Shown here piece by piece: positions 35,504-46,646 of a DNA stretch of 64,000 nt. The notes below the pieces were generated by a model. That model did not search any database and was not told the DNA's origin. It saw only the letters and a list, made by a program, of their open reading frames with translations. The stretch is taken from positions 1,612,001 through 1,676,000 of the forward strand of contig RCSZ01000003.1 in assembly GCA_014898425.1 (NCBI GenBank), in the 5' to 3' direction. The stretch comes from Botryotinia globosa (lineage: Eukaryota; Ascomycota; Leotiomycetes; Helotiales; Sclerotiniaceae). Numbering within the stretch: position 1 is the stretch's first letter; each line of letters starts with the position of its first letter. The position numbers and the translations under genes were made by a program.

Positions 35504-36723
35504 GATATGATGATCAAGATCACGTTGGATTGATAACTTCCTTCGTACCTATACCTATACGATAGAGGGTTGTACTCGGCCGGGCTTCCCGTAATTCATG
35601 AGCGTCTAGATAGTCGTAACTCCGTACTAACTCACTCAAGAGCCAAAGGGCCCAATTTGAAATGGGAATTTGGCTGCAGACAAATGAAACGAATGAACAA
35701 ATGAAGCTTCATCCATCAATTCAATCCCCAAACCCTAGTGTCCAGACTCCAGCAGAAGGTAAAGGATTTTTAAAGTTCGACCAAGGGAGTTGGTATTCGT
35801 GGCAGTGCGACGACGGTCCAGAGGACTCAATGCTGGACAAGTTAAAAGTCTAGAACAGACCTTGACCCATTAATTAGACGTCCCGAGGTCAGCGTACGGA
35901 CTACGGAGGAGTCTATTGAGGCTTTGCGGAGTTGAAAGTTGCAGGTGGTGTTTTGTAAATTGTGAATCGTTCAAAAAACAAAGTAAATGAAATGATAAAT
36001 TGATAAATTGAGAATGGATCTAGGGGTACCTGACTAATCAATTTTTGGGTAGACTTGCTGCAGTGATGAAGTGTGATTGGAGTGATGGAAGTGAAGGTTG
36101 AAAGAGATGCATCCACTGGTGATCTATCAAATACTGTACTAGTAGTTCCTAGGTACAGTAGGATGACTATAACTCGGCTTTATTTAGCTTCTTTAGCGTT
36201 ATCAAATTACATCATTGGCACCAAGGATACCCTGAAAGATTGCGTACCTCTCTTATTATTATTAGCCAACTAGCAAGTTGCAACGAGTACAAACGAGGAG
36301 TACGATGGATGATGGATCATGAGTACCGGTACCATATGTTTTTTTCCTTTTTCCTTTTTCCTTTTATACCTTGATCCCTTGTCAAGTTGTATATACCTTG
36401 TTATAAGAGAGCTAATGACCTACATACTACCTACCTACCTACCTACTCTACTAGCGATCCTACCCGATCACCTAGAACCCGACCATATAGTACTTAATAC
36501 TTTCCCTCAAATAGGAATAAGCCTTCTTCGTCTTCTCTTCTTCTCTTCTCTTCTCTTACACCATCTAATAATATCACCCGAGAAGAAACCTCCTGTTGTG
36601 TCTTCACTACTTCACTACTAATCAGTAAAATCACCTGGTGTTAATAAACATTCTATTTACGGCTCCCTCGGATATCACCAGAATCAAACATCACACCATA
36701 TCTGGTACTTGGTTATCTTCAAA
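35504..36723. other. Intergenic between USB1 and PAL1
   Basis: Holds both divergent promoters. Contains CCTA tetramer runs (36428-36448) and TTCCTTTT/TCTTC pyrimidine tracts (36340-36365, 36529-36556). No frame is supported. Confidence 0.5.
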
Positions 36724-38293
36724 ATGGAGAGCTCAAGTGATAAATGGGTATGTTCAGACTCTCCATCTGTATCCTGATCAATTCATCAATCCATCAACTC
36801 ATGTATCTTGAGCTCCTCATCCGTAAAACTCACCATATCAATCAAAACTCATCTCATCATTACAATCACAATGATCACTAATAACCATTTCTCCAATCAG
36901 GCTCAGCAATATCTAATCGATCCTCTCAACGCTCCTCAGCCGAGCGAAGAAACAGGTCCCGGAAGCCATTTCAAATCTTCCATTCCACAAACCCAATCTA
37001 GCAGTTTCGAGAGAAACAACTCCGCCAAGAAAACCGCCCAATCAACCGTGCCATCCTACCCAACACCTCCCTCCTCAGCTAGTCCCACCAAATCGTCCTT
37101 CAGCTCCAACAATCCCTATTCATCTCATCGTCAATCGGCTTTTGGCGGCTACTCCAAATCCAACAGTGGAAGTCTCCGCAACAGTCTCGAAGAACCTGTG
37201 AGCGACAATGGCAAAGGACGTCGACGAGGCAGCTCACTTGGTGAACGCTATCCTGGCGACATGTCCCACAGACCTCTCGACCAAATACGTCAAGAGACCA
37301 AAACCGCATATCGATCGCCACATCTCCGGAAGAAGCACATTCCAGGTGCCGATACCATTGATTCTCTCGATCGTACTGCAGTCGGTGGCGCGTATCATCA
37401 TGGAGGACCTTATGATGCTACATTGATGGCACGTAATACGAGCTACAAGAACTCTCCCGTCGCAGCGGTTGCGGAAACGAACGCGGAAGCTCTCAGAGCT
37501 ACCCCGAGGGAAAATATCCAAGATAGTTTGGAAAGGCATATTCCATTATCAGGAGTGGCTGCGATTCCCCCAGGAATGCCGGGTCCAGATGGTAGGATTA
37601 TGAATTATGAAGAAGGTGCAGATTTGATGAGGGAACCCGATGCTGCTGGTGGTGCTTACAAGAGATGGGAGCATGTGGTATGTTTACTTTTCTCCTGTTC
37701 GCTTCATCCTTATTTCTATTGTCATAACATGTGTATCTCACAAATGGACTCTCGAACTGCAAAGTTCAGACCAGAGGGAGTTCGTTCGCCAATTTTAATT
37801 CCATCTCCATCTCACTTTCATTTGAGGTTTCAAATGACACTCCACTCACCTACTGGCCAACCCAAACTAACACCCTCACCCTTAGAAATACCTCCCCGAA
37901 GACTACAAAGGCAAAGGCGAACCCTCCTTCACCATCGAAAAAGCCCTCAAAGACCACGAACGCGCCCAAAAATCCCACCGTCGCAACATGTCCGACGGCA
38001 ACTCCGCCTACGAAATGCAATCCCAACCCTCCTCATCCGCATCAGGATCGAGTCTGCGTCCCCCTCCCACAAACCGTCAAAGAAGCGCAAGCGGAGGTAA
38101 CCTCACAAGCGGCGACAGCAAAAACATGACGACTACGAGCGGAAGAGCAATGGAAACGGTAGACTTCTCAAATGATGACGCGGGCGTAGGAAGCAGCCGA
38201 AGTAATAGTGCGGGAAAATCGCACAAGATGGGCGAGGGTCTCAAGAGAAGATTCGGGAGCTTGAAGAGGAGTTTGAAGGGGAGTGAGAATTAG
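36724..38293 (+). CDS. PAL1: Pal1-family cell morphology protein
   Basis: Exons 36724-36747 (MESSSDKW), 36901-37677 and 37886-38293 encode 402 residues; the introns are 153 and 208 bp, both phase 0. Pal1 proteins act at the cell cortex in polarised growth and, in yeasts, at endocytic sites. Family blocks are clear: WAQQYLIDPLNAPQPSEETG at the start, RYPGDMSHRPLDQIRQETK, SPHLRKKHIPGADTIDSLD, AYHHGGPYDATLMARNTSY, NSPVAAVAETNAEALRATP, a GMPGPDGRIMNYEEGADLM block and YKRWEHV, joined across intron 2 to KYLPEDYKGKGEPSF. The C-terminus is Ser/Arg-rich and ends in a basic helix (KRRFGSLKRSLKGSEN), likely a membrane or cortex contact. The first exon is only eight codons. The Ser-rich linkers suggest kinase control, an inference. 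Confidence is high. Confidence 0.93.
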
Positions 38294-39187
38294 GTAGCTC
38301 TGCATGGTAAACTTATTTCGGTTGTGGCAATGGTAAAGAGGGGGATGGTAATGGCTTTTGGTGGGAAGAAATGTCTCTGACCGTGGACATACCCATAAAC
38401 ATGAACATATGGGATACATGGATCGGGTGGATGGAAATGATGTATTTTTAGATTTGGAGAAAAATTGTACGATATCCGTTTTCTAATGAACCCAAAGAAA
38501 GTATATATGACAACGGATGGATGATGATATGGCATGTGAAATGCCAAACAAATCCGGTCGGAGTATTCGCAATTCAAAACCACAGTTTCATTTTCATTTC
38601 TCTCCCAATCAGCTATTCATCTGATAATGACCTAGGTAGGTATTTCCTACCATTCCATCAATCACCCACCCATCTACCTACGTACTACTCACCCACTACA
38701 ATCACCTCGAGAGTTCAATCTTTATTCTGTAAAGATATGCAATAATATATTATTCCCGACATGCTACTCATATAGCATATCAATATATACATCACCATTA
38801 CCATTACCATTACCACCACCCTCCACCCACCTACCCGCCCACGCATCTATCCAGACATGCATCCATCCATTGCGAAGTTAAACACCTGCTTCCCTCCCGC
38901 ACCATGCACTTCTTTTCCACCAGTCCCTTTCCCCTCATGATACTCATCCTATCATCCAAACTCCTCCAAATAAATCAAACCACCCATATCAAACTCCATA
39001 AAACCAAAATGCACAGAATGCAAATATACTATTTGGGTATCCCACTTGCGCACCATCCACAAACAATCCCGAACACCTTTATCATGCGTGTATAAACCGT
39101 CATCACTTATTCCATCCGTCTAAATCGCTCGCTGTTACTACCAAAATAGTTCCCAAAACGTAAAATTCCTTCCCCATCGACTTTCAA
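38294..39187. other. Convergent intergenic spacer
   Basis: The spacer separates the PAL1 and histidine-kinase 3' ends. A CATTAC/ATTACC run is at 38790-38813 and CCTA tetramers are near 38630-38685. No gene is supported. Confidence 0.5.
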
Positions 39188-42100
39188 TTACTTCGACTCT
39201 GTCTTTGACTTTGCCTGTGACTCCATTCGACTCTTTAGTACCAATGCCTCGACCTTTGGTATTAGATCTGGCATGCGAAATGGTTTAGAAACAACATCAT
39301 CCTAATTCCAATTATTAGCCTCGGTTCCCAGAAAATATATCTTTATGCAGAAGGATTAAAGGGCGCATACCATTCCAGTAGCTAAAGCCGTTTCAATTTG
39401 TTCCATTCTTGCATTTGCCGTAACTGCAATTATTGGTACATGGCGTATAATCGTCCCATCAGCTTCTAATGCTCGAATCTTCTTGGTGCAAGTAAGCCCA
39501 TCCACTAAAAGTTAAATTGTCAGCATTCCTATTCAAAAATGCAGGACAACAGAGAGAACTATCGACATACTTATTGGCATTTCAAGATCCATTAAAACAC
39601 ATGAGATACTGGTTCTTTCCGCGGTGGGATTTTCATGCTTCCAAAAAGACGACCCTTCCAATTTATGCAAAGCCTCTAACCCGTGGTTGCTAACTTCTGT
39701 CACAAACCCAGCTCTATGTAATTGTTTTTGCAAAACGCGCTGATTAACAAGATTATCTTCAACGATCAGAATTGTAATATCTTTGTAATCGACCTTTGGA
39801 CTTGGTGATATCCTAGCTATACTTGTTGAAGCTTCTCCTTTGGATCTATTTATTAATGTAAGCAGGGAATCATTGCGACGTAAAACAGAGATTATTTCAT
39901 GCATATGGAGACGGAATAAGTTTAAACATACTGGGCATGCAATGGCTTTTCCAACGAGCTGTTGATACTTTCTACCGGTGTAGGATCTGTAGTACGTGTA
40001 GAAGGCTTTCGATTCATGGCATTGTGATTTGGAGAAGATACAGGTGATGCTTCGGGACTGCCCCCAGCCCGGCGAGCCTTGACGTAAAACGCAAAACAAC
40101 TGCCGACTCCTTTTTCTGAGGAGACTCCGATTTGCCCACCTTGAAGTTCGGTTAACTCTCTCGAGATGAATAATCCTAGGCCTGACCCGCCATATTGAAC
40201 GTGAGTACGTGGAGACGCTTGTGAAAATCGTTGAAATAAGATTGACACTTCTTTTTCATCAAGACCTCTGCCTGTATCTCGAACGGCAAATTTCAGATAT
40301 AAGTCTTCGCCTGGACCCCATTCTGCTTCATCCATTGCCAAACCCGTAACACCTGAGCGGGAAGGAAAATACTGAACGGTGGTATCGCTGTTTGCCGGAT
40401 GTTCCTTCGTTGCACCAATGCTCACAACAATTGATCGTTGAGGCTGATTTGTGGTGAATTTAATGGCGTTGGTTAGGAGGTTTATTAGGACTTGCAGTAG
40501 CCGTGATGGGTCAAGTTTTACCCAATCAATGTTGAGGTCAGTATACGAGTCCTGAATTTGAAATTCTATCGAGATGTCATGTTTTTCCATATCTCCTTCA
40601 AACATCTTGATGGCACGCCTGGCCACAGATATCGGTTGCGACGAGACAGGTGCTACGACTAGAAGCGCCGAGTCCAATTTAGACAAGGTCAGAATATCAT
40701 CAACGATGCGTTTTTGATGCTGCGCACAAAGCGCGATAGTTTGAGCTGCATCAATGCTGCTTTCGATGAGCTCTGATATCTCCTGAGGCGCTTCCGTATT
40801 TCGCATGCTTGATTGCAGACCTCTAAGCGCAGGAGCAGTTAAAGCACTGGTAATTTCATCCGAACATTGCAGGATCGCACTCAACGGATTGCGCATTTCA
40901 TGGCTAGTCATATCGATGAAATTCTCCTGTTGTCGCTTTAGCTCTATTGCCTCTTTCGTCTTCTGCTTCTGAAACTCCTCTGCCCATTTTTGATGTGATA
41001 TATCCGTGATACAGCCGAAGATGCCCATCAGGTTATTGTCTTTATCCCTCAGTGAAGTGCAATTCATGAGGGCCCATGTATCGGTCAAAGCATGCTTACT
41101 TTGCCATGGCGTTTTGAAACGGAACTCTTTCGTCACGTTTACTTTCTGTGAAACCAACTTGTTCCAGGTCGCTTGGACTCCTTCGCGATCTTCTTCTTTT
41201 ATGCTGTCCATCCATGACTTTGCGCTATTATCAGATCGAGGATGCCGCGATATTTCCCACCAAGCATCATTAGAAAATGTGATTTCTCCCTGAGAATTTG
41301 CAATGAACATTCCAACGGGGGCCATTTCAGCCATGCGGGTAAATCTACTTTCACTTTCCACAGCTTCTTGCGTGCGTAGGTTGACAAGCTCCGATAATTC
41401 TTGACGATCTTGAGCAGCAATGCGCGCTGCTTTCTGACCTTTGCGGATTTCTTCCTCATAGAGAACAACCGAGGCCATTGAAGTTGCCATTTGACGAGTC
41501 ATGAGCTCAACAAACAAGCTATAATCGTCATCATAAGGTCTTCTTGGATTCACTCCTATGACCAAGAAACCTAATATGGACTCTCTGCTAGTGGCATGGA
41601 GTGGTATGGCAACAGCGGCTCGGCAAGGATCGCCGAATCCTACACAATCGAGATCTTTGATTAGTTCCGTTGGTAGGGTCCCTTCCTCGGTGGTAAGAAG
41701 TACAGGTCTATCAAGCCTCATACATTCTCTCAAATATGGGGCGAATCCATCTTCACTGAGGTGAAGATCCAATGGTGTAGCGGCTGATTGATGGCCCGAA
41801 GGTACACCAATTGTTCCCTCCAACACACAACATGGAGCTTGTGATATGCTTCCGGAGTTCAATGATCTCTGTGAGCTCATATCACTGTCGACATCCTCAT
41901 TAACCGAGTAGAGAAAAGCGAACGGTATGTCAAAGGGATTATACTCCAATGCTTTGATGACTTGTGCCCAAAATCCTTTAATGTTCCTCGCAGTAGCTGT
42001 CTTCTCTCCTACTTCTCGCAAAGTAAGCATTCGACGTTCCGATATCACTCTTCTCGTCTTTTCCCATGCCGGATTGTACAGCCCGACTACAGAGCCATCC

Positions 42101-44503
42101 TCTCCGACTAGCGGAATAATACTCCATGCAAAATAGCATTCTTCCAGGTAACCATTTCGTTTGATGAAAAGTCTATCTTCATCTTTCATAGTGGCTTGGC
42201 CAGATGATTTCGCTTTTGCAAAAACCGCTTCAATATCACCCCATATTTCCGCCCAAGCTGTTTTGTAACTTTGTCCCATCAAGCTAGGGTGCTTTTGTCC
42301 GGCTAGTAATATATACGCTTCGTTGTAAATGGCTGTATACTCAGCTCCCCAGTACATGGCTGCTGGATGAGGACTCCCCATGATAAGATTGCACATAGCT
42401 CTCAGATCAAAACTCCAGTTTTTCATTGGTCCAAGAGGAGAGGCTGACCAATTAACATTACGAGTGAATTGGATATGTCGAGGTAGCGCTGCGGTTAGAG
42501 GAAGTCTTGTCCAATCGAATGAAGACCCATCGATGTGTGCTACTTGATTTCCAACAGCAAGTGGTTCTATCGGGCTCGAACCTGGGACGACTGTAGCTAC
42601 ATCTCCAAAGTAATCAGACGGCTCAGGGGATAGATCCGTTGAGCTTCTCAAATCTTGACCTATCACGAAACCTGGATTCGTTATAGCAGGGCTGCGATTA
42701 TTTGCGTTCGATGAAGCTGAGTTAGTTGTAGGAATTTGGGTTCTAACGCCATTCATTACCCGAAGACGTTTTCGTAAAGTCGAACAACTCCATGTGAACC
42801 CTCCATATAAAAATGATGGCAAGCATATATCTAAAGATTCGCTTTCTTTGCTCACAAAACTTAGCACCCATGCTTTAAACTCCGGAAATGCGTGTGTAAC
42901 AATTGTAGGAGAAGATAGATCTGCAAAGCCCGCTACCATTTCCAATAATGGATTCATAGCCCGTAATGACGCGTTCGCATATTCTAGTCGTAAGCGACCG
43001 CCGGGTATGTAATTTTCTTGATTAGAAACATCTATTATGAAAGTTGGCCTCTCATCTTGCTCTAAAAGTTCGATTATGCCCACTTTATGAATCAATGAGC
43101 CTTCTTGAGGATTCGCGCTCAGCTTAGGACTAGCTGTGCGCCTGTGTTGTTCCAGATTCAACGTGGGCCCGGTAGATTTACCCGGAGGATTCGAGTTGTT
43201 CCCCAATATATTACCACGAGCTAGCCTTTTAGTTTAGCACCGTCAGCATCACTCCTCTGAGCCTTTGAAAACAAAATAGTGTGAAAGTGATGGGATAGTA
43301 AGCGCAAAAGATCCCAACCACTAATAAGTATGGGAAAAATTCAAAAAAAGAGAATCTAACAGTCAACTGACTTGAGTATTGTTATACCATTGCCGTCTTT
43401 ATCTAGTTTCGACATAACTGTCGTGTCTATATTTGGAGAACTTTGGGAGGAATGCGTCCTTTTCAGTTTATGAGTTGTAAATCGGGGAGATCTAGGCGAT
43501 TGTAAAGTTGTAGGACAGTCGTTTGCTGCTTCATTATCTGGCTGGGGTATATGACAAGGTTTTAATTTTGCGCGGTGTCGTTTGAACTAGATAGACGGAA
43601 AGGTTTTAGTTTCATGAATGTGCGAAATTCAAAGAAAAATATGTATTCAGGAAATCTTACGGGTGGTTCTGAGATTGTAATATCGAAGATTCTCTCTGAT
43701 ACATTATCCTCCTGTCTAGAGTGTTTCGAGGCTTGCAGTGACGGTGATAACGGTGACAACTGAGGGGTTGAAAATAGAGTGGAAGACGAGGCGGTCGATA
43801 CTCTTCTTTGGGTCTCTGTATGTTCAGCGCCTTGCAGCTCTAGGTCTCGGTTTCTATCTCGATCTGGAGAAACAAAGGTAGGCCAAGGATTGCTATTATG
43901 CGACGACGACGACAACGATAGTGGAATGTCGACATTAATAAATTGAGGTGGAGAATTGCTATTGTTTGTTGATGTGAATTGGATACCGGTAGATTCTCGA
44001 GCATCTAATTCTTCTGTACCATGTGTTGAAATTAACCCCTGTCCCTTTGTCCGATCCAAGCCAGATGCGTAGCTATGAGCCCCACATGACGTCTGTGCCA
44101 ATGTCGGTTCTAGTATTGGTATGGGGGATTGATTAATTGTGATTGTGCAGCGGCTGACACTGTTAATAAGAGACTTGTCATTACAGACTTTGTTCACTGC
44201 TCCTTGATGCAGAAGATGTTGATGTTGATGTTGATGTTGATGTTGATGTTGATGTTGATGTTGATGTTGATGTTGATGTTGATGTTGATGTTGATGTTGA
44301 TGTTGATGTTGATGTTGATGTTGATGTTGATGTTGATGTTGATGTTGATGTTGATGTTGATGTTGATGTTGATGTTGATGTTGATGTTGATGTTGATGTT
44401 GATTTTGATGCTGCTGCTGCTGCTGCTGCTGTTGACCTTGTTGATGCTGTTGACAATTCTCCTCAAATCTTGAAGCAAGGATCGTTTTTGGTTCCGAGTT
44501 CAT
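39188..44503 (-). CDS. Hybrid histidine kinase with PAS/GAF sensor and His-Gln repeat head
   Basis: Six exons (44503-43661, 43586-43372, 43225-39932, 39845-39571, 39504-39371, 39301-39188) give 1624 residues. It autophosphorylates on His and passes phosphate to its own receiver and onward to the HPt/MAPK relay. The head (residues about 18-100) is Gln-rich, then a His-Gln dipeptide tract. Sensor parts include a PAS-like region (YWGAEYTAIYNEAYILLAG), a GAF-like block and a second PAS (GMFIANSQGEITFSNDAWWE). HisKA: DMTSHEMRNPLSAIL, His1128. ATPase: NLLTNAIKFT, DTGRGL, GGSGLGLFISRE. Receiver: VLMDLEMPIMDGL with Asp1537 and VVSKPF with Lys1593. All catalytic residues are present. The intron at 43371-43226 has a less usual GTCAGT donor, so the join of exons 2 and 3 is the weakest point; a shorter protein starting nearer 43206 remains possible. 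The fungal class is not assigned. Confidence 0.88.
44217..44402. repeat. ATGTTG coding hexanucleotide array (His-Gln tract)
   Basis: About 31 near-perfect ATGTTG units, read on the minus strand as CAA-CAT, encode alternating Gln-His in the kinase head. A CTG/CAG run (44408-44430) next to it encodes polyglutamine. Other frames would read Ser-Thr or Ile-Asn. Confidence 0.95.
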
Positions 44504-46646
44504 TAGTCCTTCTTTACCTTTGTATGAAATACGATGTTTGCAATTAATGTGAAGAGGGTCCGTCTCCTTAATCCATGCATTCCATACAATCTTAGGGGAG
44601 GAAAAGGGCAGGCAGATGGGCTGACAGACAGACAGAGGAGGTTTGTCTCTTTCTCCAAGCTGATCGATCCTAACAGTAGCTGATCTCAACCAAGCTCAAC
44701 TAATTGACGAACTATCGTGTCAGCGTCAATAGAGTAGCCTTGAACTAAGTACCTCCCTACTTATCTGACTCAAGTGAATTGATCAAAGGGTAGGTACCGA
44801 CCTAGGTAATTGGCAATTGTACTATTGTATGTACTACAGTATTGTTGAAGTGGTTGTAGATTTGAACAGATGCTGAGTAGGCAGATAGCTAGGTACAGAT
44901 AGCTAGGTACAGATAGCTAGGTACAGCAGCCGGTAGGGTAGACAGGTATAAGGATCAAACGATAGGGGGCAAGTCAATGGCTTTTTGATACATTTGCATC
45001 CGTTGACAATAGTCTTTGTGATTTGTGGTTGATCTGGTGTGGATTATTCTCCAAGAAGATGAAGAAAAGACAGGAAGCAGTAGGAATGGGGAATCATAGC
45101 TGAGCAATCACTAGCATAATAAATAAGTTGTACTGTTTTTCTTGTCAAGTTGCGGCTTTGTGGTCACTGGTCGAAGTTTCTTCTGCTCCTTCTGCTCGGT
45201 GGTTGAAACTTGTAAGACTACATCCAAAGAATGAATGAATGAAAGAAAATGGATGGATGGATGGATGGATGGTTTCACAATAGAAGCAACTAAGTAGGAG
45301 GTACCAAGTACTGGGTATTTACTGTATTCCTTCTTCATACAGTACAAAATACATGACTAAAGAATGCCCGAGTCTTTAATATAAAACGTGTGGCAGCATT
45401 AACAAATCCTAACAAAGTTACCTAGCACCCATCCATCACCTACCTATAGGAGAATAGCGATGACAATCCTTCCCTTCCTCAGTGCTTCAACATAATAGAT
45501 GAATGATTGGCTCCGATGCTTTATGCTTTACCTATCAAAAGAATGCGGAGGGATACAAGTACATATATTCCGTAGACTACATACGAGTAGATTGTCGGTA
45601 CTAGCTGTCTAGGCAATCTTACTTTTTGTGAATGCATCTCATCGAGAATTTTACTGCAGATACATAGATAGAAGGGGAGGAAATCCAAGCACCAGGACCA
45701 GGACCAGGACCAGGACCAGGACCGGGACCAGGATGCCTTGGACTCCTAGGGGGCTAGAATGAGATCGGTGATCAATCTGCAAGATTATCTAGGTACGCAA
45801 GCTGGTTGAGGTCCACCAGTCCTGACTGCAGCTAATCCTTATTAACCTTTGACTCTTGACTTTTACAGCGGGAAGAGGAAGCGAATCAAATTTCCATCAT
45901 GTCAATTGTCCTGTTTCTCATGATTCTGGGGTAATTACCTACCTTGGTACATATAAACTATTTCGAATCGTGCTTCTTGAGTCAACCTTACGCATATTAC
46001 ATCGGTGCTAATAATGCCATGTAATGCTTTATCGCAGAAAGAAGCTTTGATACCGACTACCTACCGAGGTAAAGAGCTCGGCTCCCATGCTTGCATCATT
46101 CGGACCTATGCTCCGCAGTTTTACGTTCTTTCTAGCAATCGGGTTGACTCGTTAATGATTAGTATTTATTGCTCCTCTAATAAGCTTGAACTGCTCAATA
46201 TATGACGTCGATTCTGTGCCCTGCCGCTCAAGGAACGGCTCGAAAATTGATACAACGCCCGAGACTAGCACTTTGAGGCAGTGCTACCGCGGCCCAGTGA
46301 TTTAACCTTCCTCGCAGAGTTGCAACTTGCAAGTGAAGCGTTGAATTTGTTGATCTCGACGTTCTAGTTTCTTTGCACGCACCGCTGTGCAATTTAGGTG
46401 CTATTAGCGTTCCCTAACGGTCTTCTTTTCGATCGAAAATGTCCTGTCTGCTTATCAATCAATTGCAATCTGCACTGACATCTAAATGCCACAACATGTT
46501 GATACTTCATAGATATTTCCCTCTGGCCCTTTTTTAAATTCAACCTTAGATGCCTTCTAGAATCCAGTAGCTCACAATCGTTGGTACATTTACAAATGCT
46601 CGCGTGTTGACAACTTTTTACCACGGGAGACACAACGAGGGAGCCA
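44504..46646. other. Intergenic with several repeat tracts
   Basis: Upstream of the histidine kinase and of the PAF-AH gene. Contains three copies of a 14-bp AGATAGCTAGGTAC unit (44885-44926), a GGAT tetramer run (45249-45272) and a GGACCA hexamer array (45685-45731). No frame is supported. Confidence 0.5.
45685..45731. repeat. GGACCA hexanucleotide microsatellite
   Basis: About seven tandem CCAGGA/GGACCA units, one with a G for A change. Non-coding. Confidence 0.88.

Noticed and set aside
44129..44478. Open frames encoding Leu-Met, Ser-Thr or Ile-Asn repeats
   Set aside because: These are other-frame readings of the ATGTTG array inside the kinase gene.
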